Positions 26,910 to 35,528 of a DNA stretch of 64,000 nt are shown here, piece after piece (the stretch's first letter is position 1; each line of letters opens with the position of its first letter). A model generated the notes under the pieces. That model saw only the letters and a list, made by a program, of their open reading frames with translations. It did no database searches and was not told the origin of the DNA. Origin of the DNA: Luteibacter anthropi (GTDB lineage Bacteria; Pseudomonadota; Gammaproteobacteria; Xanthomonadales; Rhodanobacteraceae); contig NZ_JAARLZ010000004.1 in NCBI RefSeq assembly GCF_011759365.1, forward strand, positions 372,001-436,000. The letters are read 5' to 3'. The translations under genes were made by a program, and so were the position numbers.

Positions 26910-27893
26910 ATGGCCATGATGCTCCCACTCGCCGACAGTCATGGTCGTACCAAGCGAAAGCTGCGGATATCGCTTACCGACCGCTGCAACTTCCGCTGCA
27001 CCTATTGCATGCCCGAGCATCCGGCCTGGCTGCCGCGCGCGAGCCTGCTGGAGCGACACGAGGTGCTCAGGCTCGCCCGCCTGTTCGTCGGGCAAGGCAT
27101 TACGCATATCCGGCTGACCGGTGGCGAACCCCTGCTGCGGCGCGATCTCCTGGCTTGCGTGGAAGACCTTTCCGCACTGAAGGCGCAAGGACTGCAGCGG
27201 CTTTCCATGACGACCAATGCGTCGCTCATCGCGCCGCAGGCGGCAGCGCTGGTGGCGGCCGGCATCGACGACTTCAACGTGAGCCTGGATGCCCTGGATG
27301 CGGATACCTTCGGGCGCATGACACGCCGCGAGGTGGCGCCGGTCCTGGCCGGCATCGACGCACTGATGGCCGCGGGGGCACGGATAAAGCTCAATGCGGT
27401 CGTGGTCCGTGGCGACAACGAGTCCCAGCTGCGTCCCTTGCTGTCCTGGGCCATGGCGCGGGGATTACCGCTGCGATTCATCGAATACATGCCGCTGGAT
27501 GCGCCCGGCCACTGGCAAAAGGATGCCGTGGTGACGGAAGCGGAAATCATCGCTGACCTGCGTGAGGAACATCGTGTGGAGCGACAGGTGCGCAGCAGTG
27601 ATCCGGCCACGCCATACCTTGTCGATGGCCATTACCCGCTCGGCATCATCTCCACGGTGTCGCAGCCGTTCTGCGCCAGCTGCGACCGGTTGCGCATCAC
27701 CGCCACGGGCGAACTGTTCACCTGCCTGTTTTCAGCTACGGGAACGCCCCTGGGCGTGCGTATGCGCGAAGGCGCCGATGACACGGCACTGGAGGCACTG
27801 GTACGCACGGCGGTGTGGCGCAAGGATGCCGGTTACGCGTCCCGTCCCGGTCCGGTGGACAGGGCGACCACCATGCATGCAATGGGTGGCTGA
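26910..27893 (+). CDS. moaA: GTP 3',8-cyclase MoaA
   Basis: The 327-residue radical SAM enzyme makes 3',8-cyclo-GTP, the first step to molybdopterin. The N-terminal cluster is C26-x3-C30-x2-C33 (DRCNFRCTYCMPEHP). The C-terminal cluster is in FCASCDRLRITATGELFTC. The family C-terminal di-glycine is present as MGG-COOH. I chose ATG 26910; in-frame ATGs at 26916 and 26919 are alternatives. It opens the five-gene cofactor operon. Confidence 0.95.
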   Translation: MAMMLPLADSHGRTKRKLRISLTDRCNFRCTYCMPEHPAWLPRASLLERHEVLRLARLFVGQGITHIRLTGGEPLLRRDLLACVEDLSALKAQGLQRLSMTTNASLIAPQAAALVAAGIDDFNVSLDALDADTFGRMTRREVAPVLAGIDALMAAGARIKLNAVVVRGDNESQLRPLLSWAMARGLPLRFIEYMPLDAPGHWQKDAVVTEAEIIADLREEHRVERQVRSSDPATPYLVDGHYPLGIISTVSQPFCASCDRLRITATGELFTCLFSATGTPLGVRMREGADDTALEALVRTAVWRKDAGYASRPGPVDRATTMHAMGG

Positions 27894-27919
27894 AGGCCGC
27901 CTACGGATATCTTTCGATC

Positions 27920-28159
27920 ATGATCGTTTTCGAATTCTTCGCCAGCCTGGAGCGGCTGGCCGGCGCAAGGGAACTGCCGTTCGATGGTGCTTACACCACC
28001 GTCGGAGAGGCGCTGGGCGCACTGGCGGCTGCACGCCCGGAACTCGCTTCCCTCATAGAGCGATGTGCATGCGCCTCGGGGGATGTGATCGTGCGGCGTG
28101 CCGATCCGGTACCGGCTGACGGGCGCATCGCGCTGCTTCCACCCGTGGCGGGAGGTTGA
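27920..28159 (+). CDS. moaD: Molybdopterin synthase sulfur carrier subunit MoaD
   Basis: The 79-residue ubiquitin-like protein ends PPVAGG-COOH; the terminal Gly-Gly is thiocarboxylated by MoeB and gives sulfur to the pterin. It starts MIVFEFFASLERLAG. It follows moaA by 26 bases and its TGA overlaps the region of the moaE start. Confidence 0.93.
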   Translation: MIVFEFFASLERLAGARELPFDGAYTTVGEALGALAAARPELASLIERCACASGDVIVRRADPVPADGRIALLPPVAGG

Positions 28160-28161
28160 TG

Positions 28162-28641
28162 ATGGAGGTTCTTTTTCATACGCCCCTGGCCGTCGAACCC
28201 ATGCTTGAGCTGCATGCCCATCCGGAATGCGGTGGCCTGGCCCTTTTCGTGGGCACCGTACGTGACCATCACGAGGGGCGTCAGGTATGGCGTCTGCGCT
28301 ACACGGCCTACGAACCGGTCGCGGCCAGGGTCATCCGCGAGGTGGAAGCCACCACGAAAGAACGCTTCGGCGTGCCGTACGTGCGCATCGCACACCGGCT
28401 CGGCGACCTCATCATTGGCGATGTGGCCATCGTCTGCGTGGTGAGGGCACCGCATCGCGCGGAAGCCTTCGAAGCCTGCCGGTATGCGGTGGATGCCGTG
28501 AAGCACGGGGCCCCGATCTGGAAGGAGGAGTTCTACGCAGACGGAAGCAGTGCCTTCGTCGAAGGTTGCTGCATCAGGGACGACGGGCACGACGTCCCTC
28601 ACGTTTCACCCCGCCACCCCAAGCATACGAGTCACGGATGA
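28162..28641 (+). CDS. moaE: Molybdopterin synthase catalytic subunit MoaE
   Basis: The 159-residue protein has LALFVGTVRDHHEGRQVWRL, AHRLGDLIIGDVAIV, and the catalytic Lys region VKHGAPIWKEEFYADGS. ATG 28162 is six bases after GGAGG; ATG 28159 overlaps the moaD stop and is nearly as likely. The C-terminal tail (DDGHDVPHVSPRHPKHTSHG) is His-rich. It overlaps the next gene by 4 bases. Confidence 0.94.
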   Translation: MEVLFHTPLAVEPMLELHAHPECGGLALFVGTVRDHHEGRQVWRLRYTAYEPVAARVIREVEATTKERFGVPYVRIAHRLGDLIIGDVAIVCVVRAPHRAEAFEACRYAVDAVKHGAPIWKEEFYADGSSAFVEGCCIRDDGHDVPHVSPRHPKHTSHG

Positions 28642-29576
28642 AAGACGTCAGCCAGAAACCGGATTCCCTTCGCGTTGCACGCGCCACGGCCACCCTGCAT
28701 GCGCCAGCGGACTGCATCGACCTGCTGCGCAGCGGCGAGACGGAAAAGGGCGATGCCCTGAAGACGGCACGCGTCGCCGGCATCCTTGCGGCCAAGCGCA
28801 CCGACGAGTTGATCCCGCTGTGCCATCCGCTGCCCATTCACCGGGCTGAGGTTACCTACGAACTGGCGGAGGCCTCCGTGCGTGTCATTGCGGAGGTGCA
28901 GACCATCGGGCCGACGGGCGTCGAGATGGAGGCGCTCACGGCCGCTAGTATCGCGGCGCTCACGCTCTATGACATGCTCAAGCCGTATGCGGAGCCCGAG
29001 GAACTGCATATCGAAGCCTGCCACCTTGAACGCAAGACTGGCGGCAAATCCCAGCATCGGCGCCGGTTGTCGCAGCCACGCCAGGCGGCGGTGATCGTTC
29101 TTTCCGATACGGTGGCGGCGGGGCAGGCGCGGGACACGGCCGGTGCCTTCGTGCGCGATGCGCTGGGCGACGCCGGGTTCACGCCGGTGGCTTACCGGGT
29201 CATCGCCGACGATGCGCAGGCGCTGCAGGGTACCCTGCGGGGATACATATCGGAAGGCACCCCTTTGGTCATCACCGTGGGCGGCACCGGTCTTGGTCCG
29301 CGCGATGTCACCGTCGATACCGTCCGCCCCCTGATCGATACCGAGATCCCGGGCATCATGGAGGCCGCGCGCGCCTTCGGCCAGCGGCGCATGCCATTTG
29401 CCATGCTCTCGCGCGGTGTGGCCGGTTACGCGGGCAACACCTTGCTCATCACCTTTCCCGGCAGCCGGGGCGGCGCCTCGGAGTCGCTCGCGACAACGCT
29501 TCCCGGCATCGTGCACCTTCTCGATACGGTTCGCCCTGGCGAACGCCACCCGGGCGGTTATGGCGGGGAGTCCTGA
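28638..29576 (+). CDS. moaCB: MoaC-MoaB fusion protein
   Basis: The 312-residue protein joins two cofactor enzymes. Residues 1-140 are MoaC (cyclic pyranopterin monophosphate synthase), with LIPLCHPLPIHRAEV, TGVEMEALTAASIAAL and a Lys-rich end. Residues about 150-300 are MoaB/MogA-like (molybdopterin adenylyltransferase fold), with AVIVLSDTVAAGQARDTAG, TVGGTGLGPRDVTVD and LLITFPGSRGGASESL. The joint is a basic linker (GGKSQHRRRLSQPRQ). The start overlaps the moaE stop (ATGA). Such MoaC/MoaB fusions are known in some proteobacteria. Confidence 0.92.
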   Translation: MKDVSQKPDSLRVARATATLHAPADCIDLLRSGETEKGDALKTARVAGILAAKRTDELIPLCHPLPIHRAEVTYELAEASVRVIAEVQTIGPTGVEMEALTAASIAALTLYDMLKPYAEPEELHIEACHLERKTGGKSQHRRRLSQPRQAAVIVLSDTVAAGQARDTAGAFVRDALGDAGFTPVAYRVIADDAQALQGTLRGYISEGTPLVITVGGTGLGPRDVTVDTVRPLIDTEIPGIMEAARAFGQRRMPFAMLSRGVAGYAGNTLLITFPGSRGGASESLATTLPGIVHLLDTVRPGERHPGGYGGES

Positions 29577-29578
29577 CG

Positions 29579-30769
29579 ATGGCCTTGCTTCCGCTCGGAC
29601 AGGCATTCGAACACTACGCGCGCACGCTGGCTCCCTTGTCCGTGCAACGTGTGCCACTGGAACTGGCGCTGGGATCGGTGCTTGCGGAATCACCGAAGGC
29701 GCGCATCGCGCTGCCACGCTTTACCCAGAGTGCCATGGACGGTTACGCGGTTCGTGCCGCAGACGGCGTGGCGTCCCGCCAGCTCATTGGCACGGCCGCC
29801 GCCGGTTCCCCGGCTGGCGTGCATGTAGGCCCGGGGCAGGCCGTGCGCATTCTTACCGGCGGGATGCTGCCGGATGGCGCCGATGCGGTGGCGCGCCAGG
29901 AGATCGTCGAACGTGATGGACACGGCATCTGCCTGCGCCAGGCAGTGCGCGTCGGGGACGAAGTGCGTCGCGAGGGTGAGGAATTGCTCGCAGGCACGGT
30001 GCTGGCACATGCCGGCCAGCGCGTCACTTCCGGCCTCGTGGCGGCGTTGGCCATGGCGGGTGTCGATACGCTGGATGTTCATCGGCGGCCGCGCATTGCC
30101 GTACTCGTGACGGGCGACGAGGTGCTGCGCGTGGGGCACCCGCTGGGACCGGGGCAGATCTACGATGCCAACGGTCCCTTGCTGCGTTCATGGTTCGTCG
30201 AGCATGGCTACGGCGAACCGGTGGTGGCTTACGTGCCCGATGACGAAGCGGCGCTCGAAGAGGCGCTGAGTGCGGCACTGGATAGCGCTGATCTGGTGGT
30301 CACCAGCGGCGGCGTGTCGGTGGGCGATCGCGATTACGTGCCTGCCGTGGCCGATCGCCTGGGCGTGCGCGCCTCCTTCTGGAAAGTGGCGCAGAAGCCC
30401 GGCAAGCCGCTCTGGTATGGCGTGCGCGACGGCAAGGCGCTACTGGGCATGCCGGGTAACCCGGCCGCCGTGCTGGTCTGCCTGGTGGTGCACGCCCGGG
30501 CGGTGCTATCGCACCTGGAAGGCGAAACGGCTGTCCAGCCGGTATGGAGCCAGGGTGTGCTGACGGAATCGATGGACGCGGATGCCCAGCGCGACCGGCT
30601 GGTGCGCATGCGTCTGGATCTGGGCGATGGTACGGCGAGACTGCATCTTCTGCCGAAGCAGGAGTCGCACATGCTCAGCAACCTGGCATCGGCGCACGTG
30701 CTTGCATGGCTGCCGGCAAGGGATGAGGCGTTCAAGGCGGGCGAGCGCGTGGCCTGGGTGCCTATCTGA
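29579..30769 (+). CDS. moeA: Molybdopterin molybdenumtransferase MoeA
   Basis: The 396-residue protein inserts molybdenum into adenylated molybdopterin. Family landmarks are SAMDGYAVRAAD, RILTGGMLPDGADAVARQE, VLVTGDEVLRVGHPLGPGQIYDAN (split across the N-terminal and MoCF domains), VVTSGGVSVGDRDYV and MPGNPAAVLVC. It starts 3 bases after moaCB behind GGCGGGGAG. It ends the moa operon and converges on the small periplasmic gene. Confidence 0.95.
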   Translation: MALLPLGQAFEHYARTLAPLSVQRVPLELALGSVLAESPKARIALPRFTQSAMDGYAVRAADGVASRQLIGTAAAGSPAGVHVGPGQAVRILTGGMLPDGADAVARQEIVERDGHGICLRQAVRVGDEVRREGEELLAGTVLAHAGQRVTSGLVAALAMAGVDTLDVHRRPRIAVLVTGDEVLRVGHPLGPGQIYDANGPLLRSWFVEHGYGEPVVAYVPDDEAALEEALSAALDSADLVVTSGGVSVGDRDYVPAVADRLGVRASFWKVAQKPGKPLWYGVRDGKALLGMPGNPAAVLVCLVVHARAVLSHLEGETAVQPVWSQGVLTESMDADAQRDRLVRMRLDLGDGTARLHLLPKQESHMLSNLASAHVLAWLPARDEAFKAGERVAWVPI

Positions 30770-30810
30770 AACGATGCGCGGCCGGCGGCCGCGCATCGCG
30801 AAAACACGAC

Positions 30811-31176
30811 TTACCAGGCTTTGACGTCGGAAACGACGACGGTGTAGTCCTGCATGTCAGCCGAGTAACGGAACAGGCGGCCGAGGTCGAAATCGACGCT
30901 CTTGCCCGGTTCGATGTTGGAGGTGCCGGCCGGCCAGCCCTGCTTGCTGGCGATGACCTTGCCGGAGGCATCCTTCGCGTCGATGCGGATCTGGGCAGCG
31001 GCCGCTTCCGGGCACTTGTTGACGAGCTCGCCCTTCATGCTGAAACGCGGCTGGCCAGCACCCTGCTGGATCTTGACGGCGAAGCCTTCGATGCTGAAAT
31101 CCTTGGCGGCACAGGCGGCATGCGCCGAGAACGGAGCCGCGGCGAGCAGCGCCGTGGCAATAACGAACTTCTTCAT
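30811..31176 (-). CDS. Small periplasmic protein, FxLYD-like
   Basis: The 121-residue product has a signal peptide (MKKFVIATALLAAAPFSAHA, cleavage about residue 20) and a mature part of about 100 residues. The pattern GELVNKCPEAAAAQIRIDAKDASGKVIASK followed by SNIEPGKSVDFDL resembles FxLYD-type Ig-like domains (the cited stretch is about residues 49-95). Two mature cysteines could pair. ATG 31176 has AGGGACTAACC upstream and is preferred to 31215. I do not recognise a specific family. It is downstream of rnhB on the same strand. Confidence 0.7.
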   Translation of the reverse strand: MKKFVIATALLAAAPFSAHAACAAKDFSIEGFAVKIQQGAGQPRFSMKGELVNKCPEAAAAQIRIDAKDASGKVIASKQGWPAGTSNIEPGKSVDFDLGRLFRYSADMQDYTVVVSDVKAW

Positions 31177-31260
31177 GGTTAGTCCCTGTAAGCAATGAGC
31201 AAGACATACGCCCACAGATGGAGGGCGTTGGCAGGCGTATCGGCGGGATCAACCAGAACT

Positions 31261-31920
31261 TTAGGACGTTTGTGACAGGGCTTCGGCAAAGAGATCGGCA
31301 ACCGGAGGTGTTTCCGGTTCGAACCAGCGCCTGACGGGGGCGAAACTGCGCCGGTGAGCGTCGCAGGGCCCCAGCCGGCCGAGGGCATCGAGGTGTTCGG
31401 GCACGCCGTAGCCCTTGTGCCGGGCAAAGCCATAGCCGGGGAAACGCTCGTCGAGCGCGTGCATGTGCCGGTCGCGGCTGACCTTGGCCAGGATGGAGGC
31501 GGCGCTGATGGCCGGCTCGGTGGCGTCGCCGCCAATCACGGCGCGGGCCTCGCAAGGCAGGGTACGCGGCAGGCGGTTGCCGTCGATGAGCGCCATCTGC
31601 GGAGCGATGGACAAGCCCATGAGCGAGCGGGTCATGCCCGTCATGGTGGCCTGGAAGATGTTGATCCGGTCGATTTCCTCGCGCTCGACGAAGATCACGG
31701 TATAGGCCAGGGCACGTTCGACGATGCGGCCGTATAGTTTTTCGCGGGTGTCTTCGTTGAGCTGCTTGGAGTCGTTGAGCCCGCGGATGGGCCGCGCCGG
31801 GTCGAGGATCACAGCTGCCACCACCACGGGTCCGGCCAGCGGACCGCGCCCGGCTTCATCCACCCCGGCGATGATGAGATCGCGGGCGAGCTGGCGGGTG
31901 ACGTTGGGCTTGCGGGGCAT
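31261..31920 (-). CDS. rnhB: Ribonuclease HII
   Basis: The 219-residue enzyme cleaves RNA in RNA-DNA hybrids and at single ribonucleotides. The active-site motif [17 protein letters not shown] carries the Asp-Glu pair. LIDGNRLP and [13 protein letters not shown]-like ([12 protein letters not shown]) give the further acidic residues and the conserved Lys. The ATG at 31920 overlaps the lpxB TGA by one base. It ends the lpx cluster; dnaE, often next in gammaproteobacteria, is absent here. Confidence 0.95.
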   Translation of the reverse strand: MPRKPNVTRQLARDLIIAGVDEAGRGPLAGPVVVAAVILDPARPIRGLNDSKQLNEDTREKLYGRIVERALAYTVIFVEREEIDRINIFQATMTGMTRSLMGLSIAPQMALIDGNRLPRTLPCEARAVIGGDATEPAISAASILAKVSRDRHMHALDERFPGYGFARHKGYGVPEHLDALGRLGPCDAHRRSFAPVRRWFEPETPPVADLFAEALSQTS

Positions 31921-33107
31921 CAGCGGCGGATCAGGTCGGCAATGGCATCGGCGGCACGGTCGGCCGCCTGGCCTTCCAGTCCGCCACGCAGTTCCTTGTG
32001 CAGCACTTCGAACGCCGCCACCACGGTGCCCCGGCGCTCGCTGTCGCCGAGCATCCGCAGCGTGGCCTGCGCGAGATTGTCGGCCGTGCAATCGTCCTGC
32101 ATGAACTCGGGAACCAGCAGCTCATTGCCGAGGCCACAGGCACGGGCAAGGATATTGGGCAGGCTGTAGACGTCGGTCTTGAGCATGCGCAGCGCCTTGG
32201 CGATGCGGTAGCTCGTGGGCGACACGCGGTAACCGACCACCATGGGGCGCTTGGCCAGCATCGCTTCGAGCGTGGCCGTGCCTGACGCGAGCAGCACGAC
32301 GTCCGCAGCCAGCATGGCCTCGTGGGAATGGCCATCGATAAGCAGCGGAGGCGTGCCCGGGAAGCCGGCCAGCAGCTCCTTCAGGCGCGCATGCACGCGC
32401 TCGTTGGCCGAGGGCACCACGATCCGCAGCGCCGGCATGGCACTGGCAATCTGGCGTGCCGCCTGCACGAAGATGGCGCCGATCCGTTCGATCTCGCTGG
32501 GCCGGCTGCCGGGCAGCACGGCGAGCACCGGTGCGTCCTGGGGCAGGCCCAGCGCGTCGCGTGCCGGTGCGCGGTCGGACACCATCGGGAAACGGTCGGC
32601 CAGCGGATGACCGACGAAGCGGGCATCGATGCCGTGCCTGGCGTAGATCGGGGGCTCCATGGGAAACAGGCATAGCACGCGTTCGGCCGAGCGGCCGATC
32701 TTCTCAGCACGCTTCTCACGCCAGGCCCATACCGAGGGGCTGACGTAGTGCACGGTGGTGAGTCCGGCGTCCTTCAGGCGCTTTTCCACGCCCAGGTTGA
32801 AGTCGGGTGCATCGATGCCGACGACGATATCGGGTCGCTCGGCCAGCAGCCGCTGCACGAGCGTCTTGCGCAGCCGTAGCAGGCGCGGAAGATGCTTCAC
32901 CACTTCGGCGAAACCCATGACCGAGAGTTCGCGGATGTCGTGCCAGGAGTCGAAGCCCCTGGCGAGCATGCGTGCCCCGCCAATGCCGACGAAGCGCGCA
33001 TCGGGAAAGCGCTGGCGCAGGGCCTCGATGAGATCGGCGCCAAGCTGGTCGCCGGAATCCTCACCTGCAATCAGGGCGATGAGGGGAGAGGGGCGGGTCG
33101 GGGACAT
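31920..33107 (-). CDS. lpxB: Lipid-A-disaccharide synthase LpxB
   Basis: The 395-residue GT19 glycosyltransferase joins UDP-diacylglucosamine and lipid X. It starts with [19 protein letters not shown] and has [32 protein letters not shown] and [13 protein letters not shown]. The late [21 protein letters not shown] motif is present. It follows lpxA by 61 bases and touches rnhB. Confidence 0.96.
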   Translation of the reverse strand: MSPTRPSPLIALIAGEDSGDQLGADLIEALRQRFPDARFVGIGGARMLARGFDSWHDIRELSVMGFAEVVKHLPRLLRLRKTLVQRLLAERPDIVVGIDAPDFNLGVEKRLKDAGLTTVHYVSPSVWAWREKRAEKIGRSAERVLCLFPMEPPIYARHGIDARFVGHPLADRFPMVSDRAPARDALGLPQDAPVLAVLPGSRPSEIERIGAIFVQAARQIASAMPALRIVVPSANERVHARLKELLAGFPGTPPLLIDGHSHEAMLAADVVLLASGTATLEAMLAKRPMVVGYRVSPTSYRIAKALRMLKTDVYSLPNILARACGLGNELLVPEFMQDDCTADNLAQATLRMLGDSERRGTVVAAFEVLHKELRGGLEGQAADRAADAIADLIRR

Positions 33108-33168
33108 GCGGACGGGCCTCCCTGGGAAAGTATCGGGGACCGGCGCGGGTAGGCGCCGGTCCGTCGGA

Positions 33169-33942
33169 TCAGCGGGCGATGGCGCGCTCGCTACGATCGA
33201 GGAATTCGAGCAACTGGCGCACGTCGTCGCTGGCCTCGGCCTGCGACTGCAACTGCTCGCGGGCTTCGGCCAACGGCAGGCCCTGCATGTACAGGGTGCG
33301 GTAGGCGCGCTTGATGGCGGCGATGCGACCGGTGTCGAAGCCGCGGCGCTTCAGGCCCTCGCTGTTGATGCCACGCGGACGACCACGTGTTTCGTTGGCC
33401 ATCATCACGAACGGAGGCACGTCGGAACCCACGAGGCAGCCCATGCCGAGGAAGGCATGCGCGCCCACCTTGCAGAACTGGTGCACACCCGAATAGCCCG
33501 ACAGGATGGTCCAGTCGCCGATTTCGGCGTGGCCGGCCAGGGCCGAATAGTTGGAGAACACGATGTTGTTGCCCACCTGGCAGTCGTGCGCGATGTGCAC
33601 GTAGGCAAGCAGCCAGTTGTCGTTGCCGATGCGGGTTACGCCGCCGCCGTCGCCGGTGCCACGGTTGATGGTGACGAATTCACGGACGAGATTGCGGTCG
33701 CCGATGATCACTTCCGTGCGCTCGCCCTTCCATTTCTTGTCCTGCGGCGGACCGCCGATGGAGGCGAACTGGTGGATGCGGTTGTCACGGCCGATGGTGG
33801 CAGGCCCTTCGATCACCACGTGCGGACCGATCGTGGTGCCTTCGCCAATGACGACGTCGGCACCGATGACGCTGAACGCACCGATGCTGACGTTGTCCGC
33901 GATGCGCGCGGAAGGATCGATCTGCGCGGTGGGATGAATCAT
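33169..33942 (-). CDS. lpxA: UDP-N-acetylglucosamine acyltransferase LpxA
   Basis: The 257-residue left-handed beta-helix enzyme puts the first acyl chain on UDP-GlcNAc. It starts [14 protein letters not shown] at ATG 33942, behind AAGGAGCGACAA. Hexapeptide repeats run through about residue 180, with the catalytic His expected in [11 protein letters not shown] and the family GHAEIGDW segment. It overlaps fabZ by 4 bases. An ATG at 33963 is rejected because it would lengthen the N-terminus outside the helix. Confidence 0.96.
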   Translation of the reverse strand: MIHPTAQIDPSARIADNVSIGAFSVIGADVVIGEGTTIGPHVVIEGPATIGRDNRIHQFASIGGPPQDKKWKGERTEVIIGDRNLVREFVTINRGTGDGGGVTRIGNDNWLLAYVHIAHDCQVGNNIVFSNYSALAGHAEIGDWTILSGYSGVHQFCKVGAHAFLGMGCLVGSDVPPFVMMANETRGRPRGINSEGLKRRGFDTGRIAAIKRAYRTLYMQGLPLAEAREQLQSQAEASDDVRQLLEFLDRSERAIAR

Positions 33943-34412
33943 TTGTCGCTCCTTGCGGCGCACATGAGTTCGCAGCTGGCAACCACGTCGCCGTCGACGA
34001 ACGCCTTGGCCTCGAACAGGCCCATGCCGCGGATCAGGCGCTTCAGGGACACCTTCATGACCAGCTGGTCGCCCGGCGCCACCACGGCGGAGAAGCGGGC
34101 GTTGTCGACCTTCACCAGGTAGAACAGGGGGCTGCCGCCCTGGCCTTCGGCCTGGCTGGTGATCTGGGTGAGCAGGCCGGCCGTCTGGGCCATGGCCTCG
34201 ACGATGAGCACGCCCGGCATCACCGGGTGACCGGGGAAATGACCCTGGAAGAACGGTTCGTTGATGGTGACGTTCTTGATCGCCGTGATGGTCTTGCCCA
34301 GGTCGATCTCGGTCACCCGATCCACCAGCAGGAACGGATAGCGATGCGGCAGCAGCTGCTGGATCTGTTCGACGTCCACCGGGAGCTTCACGGCGGCATT
34401 GTGTTCGGTCAT
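33939..34412 (-). CDS. fabZ: 3-hydroxyacyl-ACP dehydratase FabZ
   Basis: The 157-residue hot-dog-fold dehydratase acts in fatty acid elongation and controls the supply of hydroxyacyl-ACP to LpxA and Lpx[14 protein letters not shown] carries the active-site His, and [20 protein letters not shown] carries the catalytic Glu. The ATG at 34412 ([11 protein letters not shown]) overlaps lpxD by 4 bases. Confidence 0.96.
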   Translation of the reverse strand: MTEHNAAVKLPVDVEQIQQLLPHRYPFLLVDRVTEIDLGKTITAIKNVTINEPFFQGHFPGHPVMPGVLIVEAMAQTAGLLTQITSQAEGQGGSPLFYLVKVDNARFSAVVAPGDQLVMKVSLKRLIRGMGLFEAKAFVDGDVVASCELMCAARSDK

Positions 34413-35437
34413 TGCCCTTTGTCCTTTTCCAACGCCGCGAGGCGGCGCGCGTACTCGTCTAGGTGTTTCATGCGTGCCGCATTGCGGCGCCACTGGCGGT
34501 TTTCCTGCAGGGGCGAGCCGGACGAGTATTCGCCCGGTTCCTTGATGGATGCCGTCACGAGGCTTTTCGCGGTGATGGTAACCCGGTCAGCCAGTTCGAG
34601 GTGTCCGAGCACGCCTGCGTTGCCGCCGATGAGGCAGTAGCGGCCGATCTTCGCGCTGCCGGCCACGGCCGAGCAGCCCGCCATGGCGGTGTGGGCGCCG
34701 ATGTAGACGTTGTGGGCGATCTGGATCTGGTTGTCGAGGCGCACGTCCTCTTCCAGCACGGTGTCTTCCAGCGCGCCACGGTCGATGGTGGTGTTGGCGC
34801 CGATCTCGCAGTCGTCGCCGATGCGCACGCCGCCCAGCTGGGGCAGCTTCACCCAGTGGTCGCGGTCGAAGGCGAGGCCGAAGCCGTCGGAGCCGATCAC
34901 GGCACCCGGATGAACCAGGACGCGCTTGCCGAGGGTGACGCGGATCACCAGGGTCACCCGGGCTACCAGGCGCGACTGCGCGCCCACGACGCAGCCCGGG
35001 CCGATCGTGCAATGCGGGCCCAGGATGGCGCCTTCCTCGATGACGGCGCCGTCTTCCACGACGCAGCACGGGCCGAGGCTGGCGGTGGCATGCACGCGCG
35101 CCGACGGCGACACCACGGCGCTGGGGTGGATGCCACGCGGTGCGGCGGGATGTTTCTCGAACAGCGATGCGATCTTCGCGTAGGCGACGTAGGGATCTTT
35201 CGCCACCAGGGCAGCGCCCTTGCGCAGCGGCAGCGCGTCGGCATGGAGCACGACGATGCCGGCCTGCGTATCGGCCAGCTGCGAGGTGTACTTCGTATTG
35301 GACAGGAAGGTGAACTGCGACGGCGTGGCAGCGGCGAGCGTGCCTACGCCGTCCACGGTGGTGGACGGGTCGCCATGTGCTTCCAGCCCGAACCGCTCGG
35401 CCAGTTCGCCAAGCGTGAATTGCGGATTCCCGCTCAC
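34409..35437 (-). CDS. lpxD: UDP-3-O-acylglucosamine N-acyltransferase LpxD
   Basis: The 342-residue beta-helix enzyme adds the N-linked hydroxyacyl chain in lipid A synthesis. It has the N-terminal uridine-binding domain ([13 protein letters not shown]), then hexapeptide repeats including [22 protein letters not shown] and the catalytic His in [10 protein letters not shown] set the start at GTG 35437 ([14 protein letters not shown]), preceded by GGGAG six bases upstream. An ATG at 35485 would add 16 hydrophobic residues foreign to the family. It lies 91 bases after bamA, with no skp/ompH gene between. Confidence 0.94.
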   Translation of the reverse strand: MSGNPQFTLGELAERFGLEAHGDPSTTVDGVGTLAAATPSQFTFLSNTKYTSQLADTQAGIVVLHADALPLRKGAALVAKDPYVAYAKIASLFEKHPAAPRGIHPSAVVSPSARVHATASLGPCCVVEDGAVIEEGAILGPHCTIGPGCVVGAQSRLVARVTLVIRVTLGKRVLVHPGAVIGSDGFGLAFDRDHWVKLPQLGGVRIGDDCEIGANTTIDRGALEDTVLEEDVRLDNQIQIAHNVYIGAHTAMAGCSAVAGSAKIGRYCLIGGNAGVLGHLELADRVTITAKSLVTASIKEPGEYSSGSPLQENRQWRRNAARMKHLDEYARRLAALEKDKGQ

Positions 35438-35528
35438 AAAGAACTCCCAAAAGAAAAGGGGTGGCAAAGGATCGCTCCCTGCCACCCCCGTGATTCTACT
35501 TACTGTTCAAGCCCTGCGCTTCACGCTC

